Source of the DNA: Kineosporia rhizophila | GTDB lineage: Bacteria > Actinomycetota > Actinomycetes > Actinomycetales > Kineosporiaceae | Assembly (NCBI RefSeq): GCF_021277265.1 | Contig: NZ_JAJSOH010000045.1 | Span: 1-40,781, forward strand | Direction: 5' to 3' | Length of the DNA stretch: 40,781 bases | In this document: in pieces, positions 30,909-38,566 of the stretch | How positions within the stretch are numbered: position 1 is the stretch's first letter | Layout of the letters: each line of letters starts with the position of its first letter | Translations under genes and position numbers: made by a program | Notes under the pieces: generated by a model | Database searches by the model: none | Told to the model about the DNA's origin: nothing | What the model saw: the letters and a program-made list of their open reading frames with translations, nothing else

Positions 30909-31791
30909 TCTCCGGATGACCGAAAAGCCCGGGCAGGCCGCCACTGTGCAGCAACACCACCCGCTGCCCGGGTTGAATGCTTCCGTCGGTCACGGCCGCG
31001 ATCAGCCCGGCCGCCGCCCGCCCGGTGTACACCGGATCCAGCACCACCCCTTCGGTTCGGGCCGCCAGTGACAGGGCTTCGCGCGCGGCCGGGGTGAAAG
31101 ACGGATAGCCCGAACCGATCTGGTCGCCGCGAATCTGCAGGGTGGCCGGCTCCGGCAGCATCGACTGGACCGCGGTCTCGAGGTCGGGCAAGGCGCCCAC
31201 ATCGATCCCGAGCACCCGCTGCGCGCCCAGCGCCTGCACCAGACCGGCCATCGTCCCGCCCGAACCGGCCGCCGTGACAACCAGATCCAGGTCCGGCAGC
31301 TGCTGCAGCAGTTCCTCACCGGCGCTGACATAGCCCTGCGCGCCAATGGTGTTGGAACCTCCCAAAGGGATCACCATCGCCCGCGGACCCCGCTGCTCGG
31401 CCTCAGCGGCCACCCGCTCGTTCAGGTCGCCGTCTCCGGACCAGACGATCTCGGCGCCGAAAAGCTCGTCGAGGATGAGGTTCCCGGTCGAGTGCTCGGG
31501 TTCGTGGCCGCGCAGCACCAGCACCGCGCTCAGCCCGGCCCGGGCCGCCGCAGCCGCCGTCAGCCGGGCGTGGTTGCTCTGCGCGGCCCCGCTGGTGATC
31601 ACCGTGTCCGCGCCCCGTTCGAGGGCCTCGCCGATCAGGTGCTCCAGCTTGCGCACCTTGTTCCCGCCGCCACCCAGACCGCTCAGGTCGTCGCGCTTGA
31701 GCCACAGGTCGTCGGCCCCGAGCCCGAGGGCCGCGGCCAGGCGCGGCATGGGCTCCAGGGGAGTGGGCCACTGGCCCAGGCTGAACCTCAT
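30901..31791 (-). CDS. D-cysteine desulfhydrase / ACC deaminase family PLP enzyme
   Basis: A 296-residue fold-type II PLP enzyme. FSLGQWPTPLEPMPRLAAAL opens the family pattern, LWLKRDDLSGLGGGGNKVRK contains the cofactor lysine (Lys45 in GNKVRKLE), SGAAQSNHARLTAAAAA holds the catalytic Ser/Asn-His region, and AAGSGGTMAGLVQAL is the phosphate-binding loop. Near the C-terminus LLHSGGLPGLFGHPE has Ser before GG; desulfhydrases have Thr or Ser there whereas true ACC deaminases have Leu. D-cysteine desulfhydrase, giving pyruvate, ammonia and sulfide, is therefore favoured. The start is ATG 31789-31791 and the stop overlaps the tail of the HelD gene. It is divergent from the aminotransferase across a region with a perfect inverted repeat. 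Confidence 0.82.
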   Translation of the reverse strand: MRFSLGQWPTPLEPMPRLAAALGLGADDLWLKRDDLSGLGGGGNKVRKLEHLIGEALERGADTVITSGAAQSNHARLTAAAAARAGLSAVLVLRGHEPEHSTGNLILDELFGAEIVWSGDGDLNERVAAEAEQRGPRAMVIPLGGSNTIGAQGYVSAGEELLQQLPDLDLVVTAAGSGGTMAGLVQALGAQRVLGIDVGALPDLETAVQSMLPEPATLQIRGDQIGSGYPSFTPAAREALSLAARTEGVVLDPVYTGRAAAGLIAAVTDGSIQPGQRVVLLHSGGLPGLFGHPEIS

Positions 31792-31852
31792 ACCGGCCAG
31801 CCTGCCAGATCCTGGCCGACCGGCATTTCCCCGGCCCCGCCGGTCGGCTGCC

Positions 31853-31898
31853 TGAGCATTCTGCGGCCGGGCGGGTCTGTCTCGCGTCAGAATGCTCA
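31853..31898. promoter_or_regulatory. Perfect 11-bp inverted repeat operator between divergent genes
   Basis: TGAGCATTCTG (31853-31863) and CAGAATGCTCA (31888-31898) are exact reverse complements, 24 bases apart, with centres 35 bases apart. The arms are A+T-richer than anything nearby. They lie in the 159-base gap between the PLP desulfhydrase gene (minus) and the aminotransferase gene (plus). The position and the loss of usual base composition suggest a conserved regulator site acting on both genes. A terminator is unlikely in a divergent region. Confidence 0.6.
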
Positions 31899-31914
31899 AC
31901 CGCAAGATCAGATG

Positions 31915-31943
31915 TTGCCCGAACGGGAACGGGGCCGGATTCT
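31915..31943 (+). promoter_or_regulatory. Possible leaderless promoter of the aminotransferase gene
   Basis: TTGCCC (31915-31920), a 17-base spacer and GATTCT (31938-31943) lie seven bases before ATG 31951. There is no Shine-Dalgarno. The -10 overlaps the small inverted repeat GATTCTTCGAATC (31938-31950). Confidence 0.3.
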
Positions 31944-31950
31944 TCGAATC

Positions 31951-33030
31951 ATGACAACCGTTGCTGCCGCCCCAGCCCGCCCGGCCCTGCGCTCGGTGCT
32001 GTCCGCAGTGCCGGCCTACCGCCCGGGCCGCCGGGCCCAGTCGGAGCGCACCGCGCCGCTGGCCGCCAACGAAAGTCACTTCTCCCCGCTGCCTTCGGTG
32101 CAGGAGGCCATCGTCCGCGCGGCCTCGGCAGCCAATCGCTACCCGGATGCGGCCAGCACCGAGCTGCGCCACGTGATCGCCGGGCACCTGGCCGCCTCAC
32201 CCGAGCAGATCGCGGTCAGTCCCGGCAGCGTCGGGGCGATCCAGCAGCTCATGGCCACCTTCTGCGACGCCGGCGACGAGGTGGTCTTCGCCTGGCGCTC
32301 CTTCGAGGCCTACCCCTTGCTGACCCGCCTGGCCGGCGCCCGCCCGGTCCCGGTGCCGCTCACCACCGGTCTCGACCACGACCTGCCGGCCATGCTCGCC
32401 GCGATCACCGAGCAGACCCGCATGGTGCTGCTGTGCACGCCGAACAACCCCACCGGCAACGCCCTCGACGAAGCCGCCCTGGAAGCGTTCCTCGACCAGG
32501 TACCGCCCACCGTCCTCGTGGTCGTCGACGAGGCCTACGCCGAGTACGGCCGCGACGTGAACCCCCTCGACCGGATCCAGCAGCGCAGCAACGTCTGCGT
32601 GCTGCGTACCTTCTCCAAAGCCTACGGCCTGGCCGGCCTGCGCGTGGGCTACGCCGTCACCTCCGAAGAACTGGCCCACGGCCTTCGCCAGACCGCCCTG
32701 CCCTTCGGCGTGAGCACCATCGCGCAGGAAGCCGCCATCGCCTCCCTCGGCGCCGCCGACGAACTGGCCCAGCGCGTCGCCGCCGTCACCACCGAGCGCA
32801 CCCGCGTCACGGCCGAACTGCGGGCGCTGGGCTGGCCCATCCCCACCAGCGGAGCCAACTTCGTCTGGCTGCCCACCGGCCCGGCCCTCACCGGCCCCCT
32901 TCTGGAAACCTTTGACCAGGCGGACATTCTGGTGCGGCCGTTCGCCGACGAAGGGCTGCGGATCACTCTGGCCGACGCGGCGACCAACGACCGGGTGCTC
33001 GAGGTTCTTCAGGGGTTCCAGGCGATCTGA
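31951..33030 (+). CDS. Histidinol-phosphate / aromatic aminotransferase (HisC/Pat family)
   Basis: A 359-residue class I/II aminotransferase. It begins with an S-V-x-A-V-P-A-Y-R-P-G-R motif typical of HisC and Pat, then LAANESHFSPLPSVQEAI. AVSPGSVGAIQQLMATF binds the cofactor phosphate, LCTPNNPTGNALD is the N-P-T-G motif, VVVDEAYAEYG carries the Asp that pairs with the pyridine nitrogen, and Lys223 in RTFSKAYGLAGLRVGYAVT is the Schiff-base residue. FADEGLRITL holds the carboxylate-binding Arg. No other histidine or aromatic biosynthesis genes are near, so a stand-alone Pat-type aromatic aminotransferase (phenylpyruvate to phenylalanine) is more likely than the biosynthetic HisC. The start is fixed at ATG 31951 by family length. 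Confidence 0.87.
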   Translation: MTTVAAAPARPALRSVLSAVPAYRPGRRAQSERTAPLAANESHFSPLPSVQEAIVRAASAANRYPDAASTELRHVIAGHLAASPEQIAVSPGSVGAIQQLMATFCDAGDEVVFAWRSFEAYPLLTRLAGARPVPVPLTTGLDHDLPAMLAAITEQTRMVLLCTPNNPTGNALDEAALEAFLDQVPPTVLVVVDEAYAEYGRDVNPLDRIQQRSNVCVLRTFSKAYGLAGLRVGYAVTSEELAHGLRQTALPFGVSTIAQEAAIASLGAADELAQRVAAVTTERTRVTAELRALGWPIPTSGANFVWLPTGPALTGPLLETFDQADILVRPFADEGLRITLADAATNDRVLEVLQGFQAI

Positions 33031-33042
33031 TCACCACGGACC

Positions 33043-33080
33043 CCGGTGCACCGATTCAGCGCACCGGTTCGGTGCACCGG
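33043..33080. terminator. Bidirectional terminator hairpin
   Basis: CCGGTGCACCGA (33043-33054) and TCGGTGCACCGG (33069-33080) form a perfect 12-bp inverted repeat with a 14-base loop, centred between the convergent aminotransferase and chemoreceptor genes. The loop contains a further GCACCGGT, so alternative pairings exist. Confidence 0.75.
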
Positions 33081-33085
33081 CACCG

Positions 33086-34744
33086 TCACAACCGGAAGCG
33101 CCCGACCGCGGTCCTCAGCTCGGCAGCCACCTGGTCCAGTTGCTGCACCGCCGTGTCGGCCTCGGTCAGAGTGGCGGTCGTGGTGCGGGTGGCCTCGGCG
33201 ACCGAGGCGATGTTGCCGGCGATCCCGGTGGCGCCCTGAGCCGCGTCACCCACGCTGCGGCTCATCGTCGTGGTGGTGGCGCTCTGTTCCTCGACCGCCG
33301 CCGCGATGGTGGTCTGGAAGTCGTTGATCTGGGCGATCACGGTACCGATCTCGCTGATCGCGCTGACCGCGTCACCGGTGTCGGCCTGGATGGCCTCGAC
33401 GCGGTGGGCGATGTCCTCGGTCGCCCGGGCGGTCTCCTGGGCCAGCTGCTTGACCTCCTCGGCCACCACCGCGAACCCCTTGCCCGCGTCCCCGGCCCGC
33501 GCCGCCTCGATCGTCGCGTTCAGGGCCAGGAGGTTGGTCTGCTCCGCGATCTGGGTGATCGCCTTCACCACGTTGCCGATCTCGGCCGACGACTCGCCCA
33601 GCTTGCTGATGGTCGCGTTCGTGCTCTCGGCCCGGGCCACGGCGGTACCCGCCACGTCGGCGGCCAGTTGCGCGTTGCGGGCGATCTCCCCGATCGAGGC
33701 CCCCATCTCCTCGGCGCCGGCGGCCAGGGTCTGCACGTTCGACGACACGTCCTCGGACGCGGAACTGACCACTGCGGCCCGCTCGTTCGCCAGCCGCGCG
33801 CCCGCTCCGATCCGGCCGGTCACCTCGTTCAGGCGCAGGGCACTGCTGGAGACCGTCTCGGCCTGGCCGACCAGAGTGGTCAGCATGCTGCGGAAGGCGC
33901 GGACCGCCTCGTTCGCCATCGCGGCCATCCGCCCCAGCTCGTCCTGCGAGGTGACCTCGGCCTCCTGGGTCAGGTCACCTTCGGCCAGCCGGGCCAGCGA
34001 CCCGGACAGGGCGCGCACCTGACGCAGCAGCATCCGCAGCACGGTCACGGCCAGGGCGGCCGCCAGGGCGAGCCCGAGCACCAGAGAGACCAGGACGGTG
34101 GTCCGAGCACTGGCGAAATCGGCGTCGGCCTGTGCGGTGGCCGCCTGCGAGGCCTGGATCTCCAGCTCGGCCAGGGCCACCACGCCCTCGTTCAGCTGGG
34201 TCTCCGCGTCGCCGAAGGCCTTGCCCAGGTCGCTGGGCATCTCGAACCCGCTGGGCGGGGCCTCGCCGAAGATGATCACGTCGCGCAGCGTCCGGTAAGT
34301 CTCCGCGGCGGTGGTGACCTGTTCGATCTGGGCACCTCGTCCGTCGCCGGTGCCGGCGACCTTCTGGTACTGCGCGAGAGCGTCGTCCATGGCGGTGTCG
34401 GCGGTCTCGGCCGCCGGGAGCCAGGTGGCCTTGGCCGCCTCGTCACCGTCGCCGGGCTTCGTCACCAGGTACAGGAACTGGGCGCGGAACATCTGGCTGA
34501 GCTGGTGATTGAGGTCGTTCAGCTGTTGCACGCCGGCCAGGCGCTGTTCCTGCAGCGTGTGGATCCGGTTGTTCATCGAGCTCATCTGCTGGAGCGAGAC
34601 GGCGCCGACGCCGACCGCGACGAGCGACATGACCAGGATCGGCGCGACGATCTTGGTCTTGACGCTGAGAGCGCCCAGCCGGCCGGCCCGGGCAGCCGGA
34701 GCGGGTGGTGCGGGACGGGCAGCGACGCTCGGCGCAGGCGACAC
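33086..34744 (-). CDS. Methyl-accepting chemotaxis protein
   Basis: A 552-residue chemoreceptor. After an Ala/Pro-rich N-terminal tail, helix 1 (ILVMSLVAVGVGAVSL, about residues 35-51) leads to a four-helix-bundle sensor outside the membrane, helix 2 (TVLVSLVLGLALAAALAVTV, about 215-235), a HAMP domain with SLARLAEGDLTQEAEV, and the signalling domain. The hairpin tip that binds CheA and CheW is exact: EQTNLLALNATIEAARAGDA, then GKGFAVVAEEVKQLA. No CheR-docking pentapeptide is seen at the end (RFRL). GTG 34742-34744 has AAGGAG five bases upstream. No che or flagellar genes are in the window. It lies downstream of mntP on the same strand, 99 bases apart. It indicates a motile organism. Confidence 0.92.
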   Translation of the reverse strand: MSPAPSVAARPAPPAPAARAGRLGALSVKTKIVAPILVMSLVAVGVGAVSLQQMSSMNNRIHTLQEQRLAGVQQLNDLNHQLSQMFRAQFLYLVTKPGDGDEAAKATWLPAAETADTAMDDALAQYQKVAGTGDGRGAQIEQVTTAAETYRTLRDVIIFGEAPPSGFEMPSDLGKAFGDAETQLNEGVVALAELEIQASQAATAQADADFASARTTVLVSLVLGLALAAALAVTVLRMLLRQVRALSGSLARLAEGDLTQEAEVTSQDELGRMAAMANEAVRAFRSMLTTLVGQAETVSSSALRLNEVTGRIGAGARLANERAAVVSSASEDVSSNVQTLAAGAEEMGASIGEIARNAQLAADVAGTAVARAESTNATISKLGESSAEIGNVVKAITQIAEQTNLLALNATIEAARAGDAGKGFAVVAEEVKQLAQETARATEDIAHRVEAIQADTGDAVSAISEIGTVIAQINDFQTTIAAAVEEQSATTTTMSRSVGDAAQGATGIAGNIASVAEATRTTTATLTEADTAVQQLDQVAAELRTAVGRFRL

Positions 34745-34843
34745 CGGAACTCCTTGTGGTCGGGATCTTTCCCTTCGACGGTTCTGCCGGCCATTGAAGG
34801 AGCGGCGGCCCGGTGTGACTCAGGTCATCAACCGATGGGCGCC

Positions 34844-35407
34844 TCAGATGATGTCCAGGTGGTCGAGCAGGATGCGGGTGCCGATCAGGATCAGGATGAC
34901 GCCGCCGGCGATCTCGGCGGGGCGGCCGATACGCCCGCCCGCTCTTCGTCCGATGATCACCCCGACCAGGGTCAGGACGGCGGTGGTCACGCCGATGAGG
35001 GCCACGGCGGGAAGGATCGAGACGCTGAGGAAGGCGAAGCTGATGCCCACGGCCAGGGCGTCCAGGCTGGTGGCGACCGAGAGCAGGAGCAGTTCGCGCA
35101 GGCTGATCCCGTCGGAGTCGTCCTCCTCGTCCGGCGGTGAGACCGCTTCCCAGATCATCTTCAGCCCGATCAGGCCGAGCAGGAAGAACGCGATCCAGTG
35201 GTCGATCTCGGTGATGTAGCTGGAGAAGCTGCGGCCCAGCAGCCAGCCCACCAGGGGCATGAGGGCCTGGAAGAAGCCGAAGCCCAGCGCCAGGGAGGCG
35301 GCGTCCCGGGCGGTGACCCGCCGCAGGTGCAGGCCTTTGGCGACGGCCACGGCGAAGGCGTCGGCCGACACCCCGACCGCGATGATCAGCAACGTGAAGA
35401 AGGACAT
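34844..35407 (-). CDS. mntP: Manganese efflux pump MntP
   Basis: A 187-residue MntP (DUF204) transporter that exports Mn2+, with six membrane helices in two repeats of three. Each repeat keeps its key acidic motif: LLIIAVGVSADAFAVAVAKG and LLLSVATSLDALAVGISFAF. The linking loop is acidic (SPPDEEDDSDG) and cytoplasmic. Length is typical. ATG 35405-35407 is the only well-placed start. The 143-base region shared with the divergent cyclase gene contains a hairpin flanked by direct repeats and a sigma-28-like motif on this strand. In other bacteria mntP is controlled by a Mn2+-sensing yybP-ykoY riboswitch or MntR; I cannot recognise that riboswitch here. Confidence 0.9.
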   Translation of the reverse strand: MSFFTLLIIAVGVSADAFAVAVAKGLHLRRVTARDAASLALGFGFFQALMPLVGWLLGRSFSSYITEIDHWIAFFLLGLIGLKMIWEAVSPPDEEDDSDGISLRELLLLSVATSLDALAVGISFAFLSVSILPAVALIGVTTAVLTLVGVIIGRRAGGRIGRPAEIAGGVILILIGTRILLDHLDII

Positions 35408-35426
35408 GGACAGCGAGGTGCCTTTC

Positions 35427-35466
35427 GGTATCCGCGGGACCGGCGGTCCCGAGCTCAGGTATCGGC
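35427..35466. promoter_or_regulatory. Hairpin flanked by direct repeats upstream of mntP
   Basis: GGTATCCGC (35427-35435) and GGTATCGGC (35458-35466) are near-identical direct repeats 31 bases apart, three helical turns. Between them GGGACCGGCGGTCCC (35436-35450) is a perfect inverted repeat with a 3-base centre. The element lies in the predicted mntP leader and could be a metalloregulator operator or an RNA structure. Confidence 0.45.
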
Positions 35467-35486
35467 GCCGGAGTTGTCGAAGTTTC
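35459..35486 (-). promoter_or_regulatory. Sigma-28/WhiG-type promoter candidate before mntP
   Basis: On the minus strand GAAA (35486-35483), a 16-base spacer and GCCGATAC (35466-35459). Three of four -35 and seven of eight -10 positions fit the FliA/WhiG consensus. It would give an mntP leader of about 45 bases and might read on into the chemoreceptor gene. Confidence 0.4.
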
Positions 35487-35516
35487 GCCGTTCGCAGGAC
35501 CGGGTGCCAGCAGGGT

Positions 35517-35543
35517 TGATATCTGGCATCGCGCTGCCGATAG
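35517..35543 (+). promoter_or_regulatory. Sigma-28/WhiG-type promoter candidate before the cyclase gene
   Basis: TGAT (35517-35520), a 15-base spacer and GCCGATAG (35536-35543). The -10 fits seven of eight positions of the consensus, the -35 only two of four. Transcription would begin at about 35550, on the GTG start codon itself, implying a leaderless message. Confidence 0.35.
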
Positions 35544-35550
35544 TGAGGCC

Positions 35551-36958
35551 GTGACGGGCAGACTGCGGCCGGGCCTGCTGCGTTCGCTGAGCCTGGCCAC
35601 GGCGGTCCTGCTCAGCGTGCTCGCCGTGGCCGGGGCCGGCGTGTACGTCAGCCACACCACGTCGACGGCCCGCGACAAGGCCCTGGCCGACTTCGACGCG
35701 CGGGGTGCGGTCGCGGCCGGTCTGCTCGGGGGGCACCCTGGCCGGCAGCGACGCTCAGACGCGGGCCAGCGCCGAGCAGGAGTTCTCCGGTACGCAGGCG
35801 CAGCTGCAGGAACAACAGGGCAAGGTCGATCTGGACACGGCCTGGTACGCCGTGCTCAGCGCCGACGGCAGCCTGCTGCTGGCCGACCCACCGGCAGACG
35901 TACCGGCAACGTCGGTCCTGACGTCGGACCCGGGCTTCGCGCTGGTCGAACAGACCCACCGCCTCTCCTTCGGTGACGTCGTCGCCGGCGAGAGCCCCAA
36001 CGTGCGGGCCTACCAGTGGTTCAACACCCCCGAAGGGGCGCGGATCATGGTGATTCCGGCATCCCTGGCCCAGCTGGAGCCGCTGTTCACCGGGGCCATC
36101 AACGTGACCAGCGGCGTCTCGTACGTGCTGGACGGCCAGGAAAGGATCATCACCTCTACCTCGTCAGCGCCCGGGATCGAGCCCGGTGACGCGCTGGGCA
36201 ACCCCGCGCTCCAGGCAGCCCTGCGCACCGAGACCCACGGCACGGTCGACGGCACCTACTTCTCCGCGCACCCGGTGGCCGGCAGCCACTGGCAGGTCCT
36301 GATGACCGAGCCGCGCTCGACGCTGCTGGGGCCGGTGACCGCGACCGGGCGGGTGGCCTGGCAGATGTTCGCGGCCCTGGCCGCCGCCATCCTCCTGATC
36401 CTCGTCATCGGCGTCTCGCTGTCGACCAGTGCCAGCCGTCTGGCCCGGGCCCGGCTGCACGACACCCTGACCGGTCTGCCCAGCCGGGCCCTGTTCATGG
36501 AGGAGGCCGAAGCAGCGATCACCGAGTGGCGGCGAAAACAGCAGACCGGCGCGGAGGGTAGCGTCGCGGCTCTGTTCCTGGACCTCGACGGGTTCAAGCC
36601 GGTCAACGACACCTACGGCCACGCCGCCGGCGACGCTCTGCTGCGGGAGGTCGCCGTGCGCCTGGCCGACGCGGTGCGGCCCGACGACTTCGTGAGCCGT
36701 TTCGGCGGGGACGAGTTCCTGGTGCTGTGTCGCAACGTCCGGCACATCGACGACGCCAACGCCGTCGCCGACCGGATCCGTACCGATCTCAGCGAGCCCT
36801 TCACGGTGGACGGCCACACCGTCACCATCGGGGTCTCGATCGGGATCGCCGTCCTCGACGAGGGGCAGGAGGCGGCCCTACTGATCCACAACGCCGACAC
36901 GGCGCTGTACCGGGCCAAGCAGAACGGGCGCGGCCGGGTGGAGGTCTTCACCGCCTGA
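35551..36958 (+). CDS. GGDEF diguanylate cyclase with extracytoplasmic sensor (one apparent frameshift)
   Basis: A cyclic di-GMP synthase of about 468 residues if the frame is restored. Helix 1 (SLATAVLLSVLAVAGAGVYV) and helix 2 (MFAALAAAILLILVIGVSLS) flank a 220-residue outside sensor with a Cache/CHASE-like feel (LDTAWYAVLSADGSLLLADP). The GGDEF domain contains HDTLTGLPSRALFMEEA, LDLDGFKPVNDTYGHAAGD and SRFGGDEFLVL, with an intact inhibitory site RPDD. The reading frame shifts by one base in the G run 35728-35733: AAGLLGG before it joins TLAGSDAQTRASAEQEF after it if one G is removed. A G6 tract could be a miscall or a phase-variable site. GTG 35551 gives the membrane anchor; the segment from 35705 alone would lack it. 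Confidence 0.82.
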
Positions 36959-36988
36959 CCGAAGGCCAGAGGTCAGACGGTTCAGGCG
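36952..36988. terminator. Imperfect hairpin between convergent cyclase genes
   Basis: CGCCTGACCG (36952-36961) can pair with CGGTTCAGGCG (36978-36988) with one bulged base. It spans the stop codons of the two converging GGDEF genes and is the only terminator-like structure there. Confidence 0.45.
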
Positions 36989-38529
36989 ACGGCCCAGTCG
37001 TTCAGGGACTCGGCAGCGCACACCTGGGCACGGCCGGCGGTCTTGGCGGCGTACAGGGCCTGGTCCGCGCGGGCGAACACGTCGGTTGCCGACTCCAGCC
37101 CGTCCCAGCGGGCCACACCCGCCGAGAAGCTCTGTCCGGCAGGCGTGGCCGGGGCCAGCGCCTCGACCAGCCTCACCGCGTCCTGCTGGTCATGGCCCAT
37201 GAGCAGCAGGACGAACTCCTCGCCGCCCCAGCGTCCCAGCAGGGCCTGGTGGCCCGGGCCCGCGGTGGCCTGGGCCTGGCCGAGGCGTTCCTGCCAGGCA
37301 GTTGCGGTGGCCATCAGCAGGTTGTCGCCGGCCTGGTGGCCGAAGGTGTCGTTGAACTTCTTGAAGTGGTCCAGGTCCAGGACGGCCACGCACAGGGGGA
37401 TCCCCTCGCTGCGGGCGCGGTTCTGCATCCGGGCCAGTTCGGCATCGCTGGTGCGCCGGTTGGGCAGGCCGGTCAGGGCGTCGGTGCGGGCCAGATCGGC
37501 CAGCTGGGACGCCTGCGCGTCCAGGTGGCGCAGCAGCCCGGACATGCGCCAGACCACCAGAAGGAACAGCACCACCGAGGACAGCCCCACCGCCCAGGCC
37601 TCCAGCGGAAGGTCCAGGGCCAGCTGCAGCAGCAGCGTGCCGGGCGCCACCAGGCTGGCCACGGTGAGGGCCAGGAGCCGTCCGCGGGTGAACCGGGTGT
37701 CGAAGTCACCGCTCTTGCTGTCGGTGAGCTGACGCATCGACGGGTGCAGGGCCGCCGCGGCGAAGCACACGTACCCCAGCAGCCAGGCGAGGCTGACGTA
37801 CTGGCTGTAGGCCGTTTCCCGCATCGCCGTGTACTGGTAGGCGCTGTCGGCGAGCAGCAGCAGGGCGTTGGCGGCGACGAGCCAGCCGAAGGCCGGGGTC
37901 CGGGCGCCCTGGCTGGTCAGCAGGCACACCAGCAGGGCCAGCAGGAGCAGGTCGCCCAGCGGGTAGGCGGTCGCCAGGACCTGGGCGCCCATCGAGGCCT
38001 CGGCCGCTTCCAGCCCGGGGCGCATCAGCACCACCCAGCTGATCAGGATCGAGCCGACCGTGAAGATGGCCGCGTCGATCAGGCCTTCCCGGTCGCTGTC
38101 CTGGCGCCGGGCCTGCACGAACGACCAGAAGCCGGCGGCGATGACGACGTAGCTGGCCAGGTAGAAGACGTCGGCCACGGAGAAGGCCGGCGCGATGTCC
38201 AGGACCCAGGTGTAGACCGCCCAGAGAACGTCGCCCACGGCCCAGATCCCGATGCCGGCGGCGACGAGCCACCAGCCGCGACTGTGCGCCGGCTTGTGAC
38301 GCCGGATCCCCACCACCATCATCGCCACGCAGCCGTAACTGATCACCGTGTAGAGGACATCGCGGCCGACGCTGGTGGGCAGCAGGGTGCAGATGATCGA
38401 CAGCAGCACCCCTACCGCCAGGTGGATGCGGAAAAAGGCGTCAGGACGGGTAGGGGTCACTCCTGGCGGGTCGACACGCCGGACCTCGTTGTGAGGCAGG
38501 GCCACCCGTTCGGCCGAAGCAGCGGTCAC
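36982..38529 (-). CDS. Membrane-bound GGDEF diguanylate cyclase, paralogue of the gene at 253-1786
   Basis: A 515-residue intact cyclic di-GMP synthase. Eight hydrophobic segments form the N-terminal sensor (AVGVLLSIICTLLP, VISYGCVAMMVVGIRRH, DVFYLASYVVIAAGFW and others), then the GGDEF domain: DALTGLPNRRTSDAELARM, LDLDHFKKFNDTFGHQAGD and RWGGEEFVLLL. The inhibitory RxxD site is absent (GHQALLGRWGGEEF), as in the paralogue. Long blocks are identical to that protein, for example LSSVVLFLLVVWRMSGLLR, pointing to a gene duplication. The start is taken as GTG 38527-38529, but no Shine-Dalgarno is clear and a later start is possible. The dehalogenase-like gene lies 37 bases upstream on the same strand, so they may be co-transcribed. 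Confidence 0.9.
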   Translation of the reverse strand: MTAASAERVALPHNEVRRVDPPGVTPTRPDAFFRIHLAVGVLLSIICTLLPTSVGRDVLYTVISYGCVAMMVVGIRRHKPAHSRGWWLVAAGIGIWAVGDVLWAVYTWVLDIAPAFSVADVFYLASYVVIAAGFWSFVQARRQDSDREGLIDAAIFTVGSILISWVVLMRPGLEAAEASMGAQVLATAYPLGDLLLLALLVCLLTSQGARTPAFGWLVAANALLLLADSAYQYTAMRETAYSQYVSLAWLLGYVCFAAAALHPSMRQLTDSKSGDFDTRFTRGRLLALTVASLVAPGTLLLQLALDLPLEAWAVGLSSVVLFLLVVWRMSGLLRHLDAQASQLADLARTDALTGLPNRRTSDAELARMQNRARSEGIPLCVAVLDLDHFKKFNDTFGHQAGDNLLMATATAWQERLGQAQATAGPGHQALLGRWGGEEFVLLLMGHDQQDAVRLVEALAPATPAGQSFSAGVARWDGLESATDVFARADQALYAAKTAGRAQVCAAESLNDWAVA

Positions 38530-38566
38530 GGGGCGTCACCGCAGTTTCGAAGCGAAGACCGAAGTC

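Noticed and set aside
32912..35140. Very long open frame on the plus strand opposite the chemoreceptor and mntP genes
   Set aside because: It is the antisense shadow of GC-rich genes: low-complexity Gly/Arg/His/Gln composition and no family motif, while the minus strand encodes a textbook chemoreceptor and MntP.
35408..35550. yybP-ykoY manganese riboswitch before mntP
   Set aside because: I looked for its conserved three-way-junction loops on the minus strand and could not find them; only a simple hairpin and direct repeats are visible. A covariance-model search would settle it.
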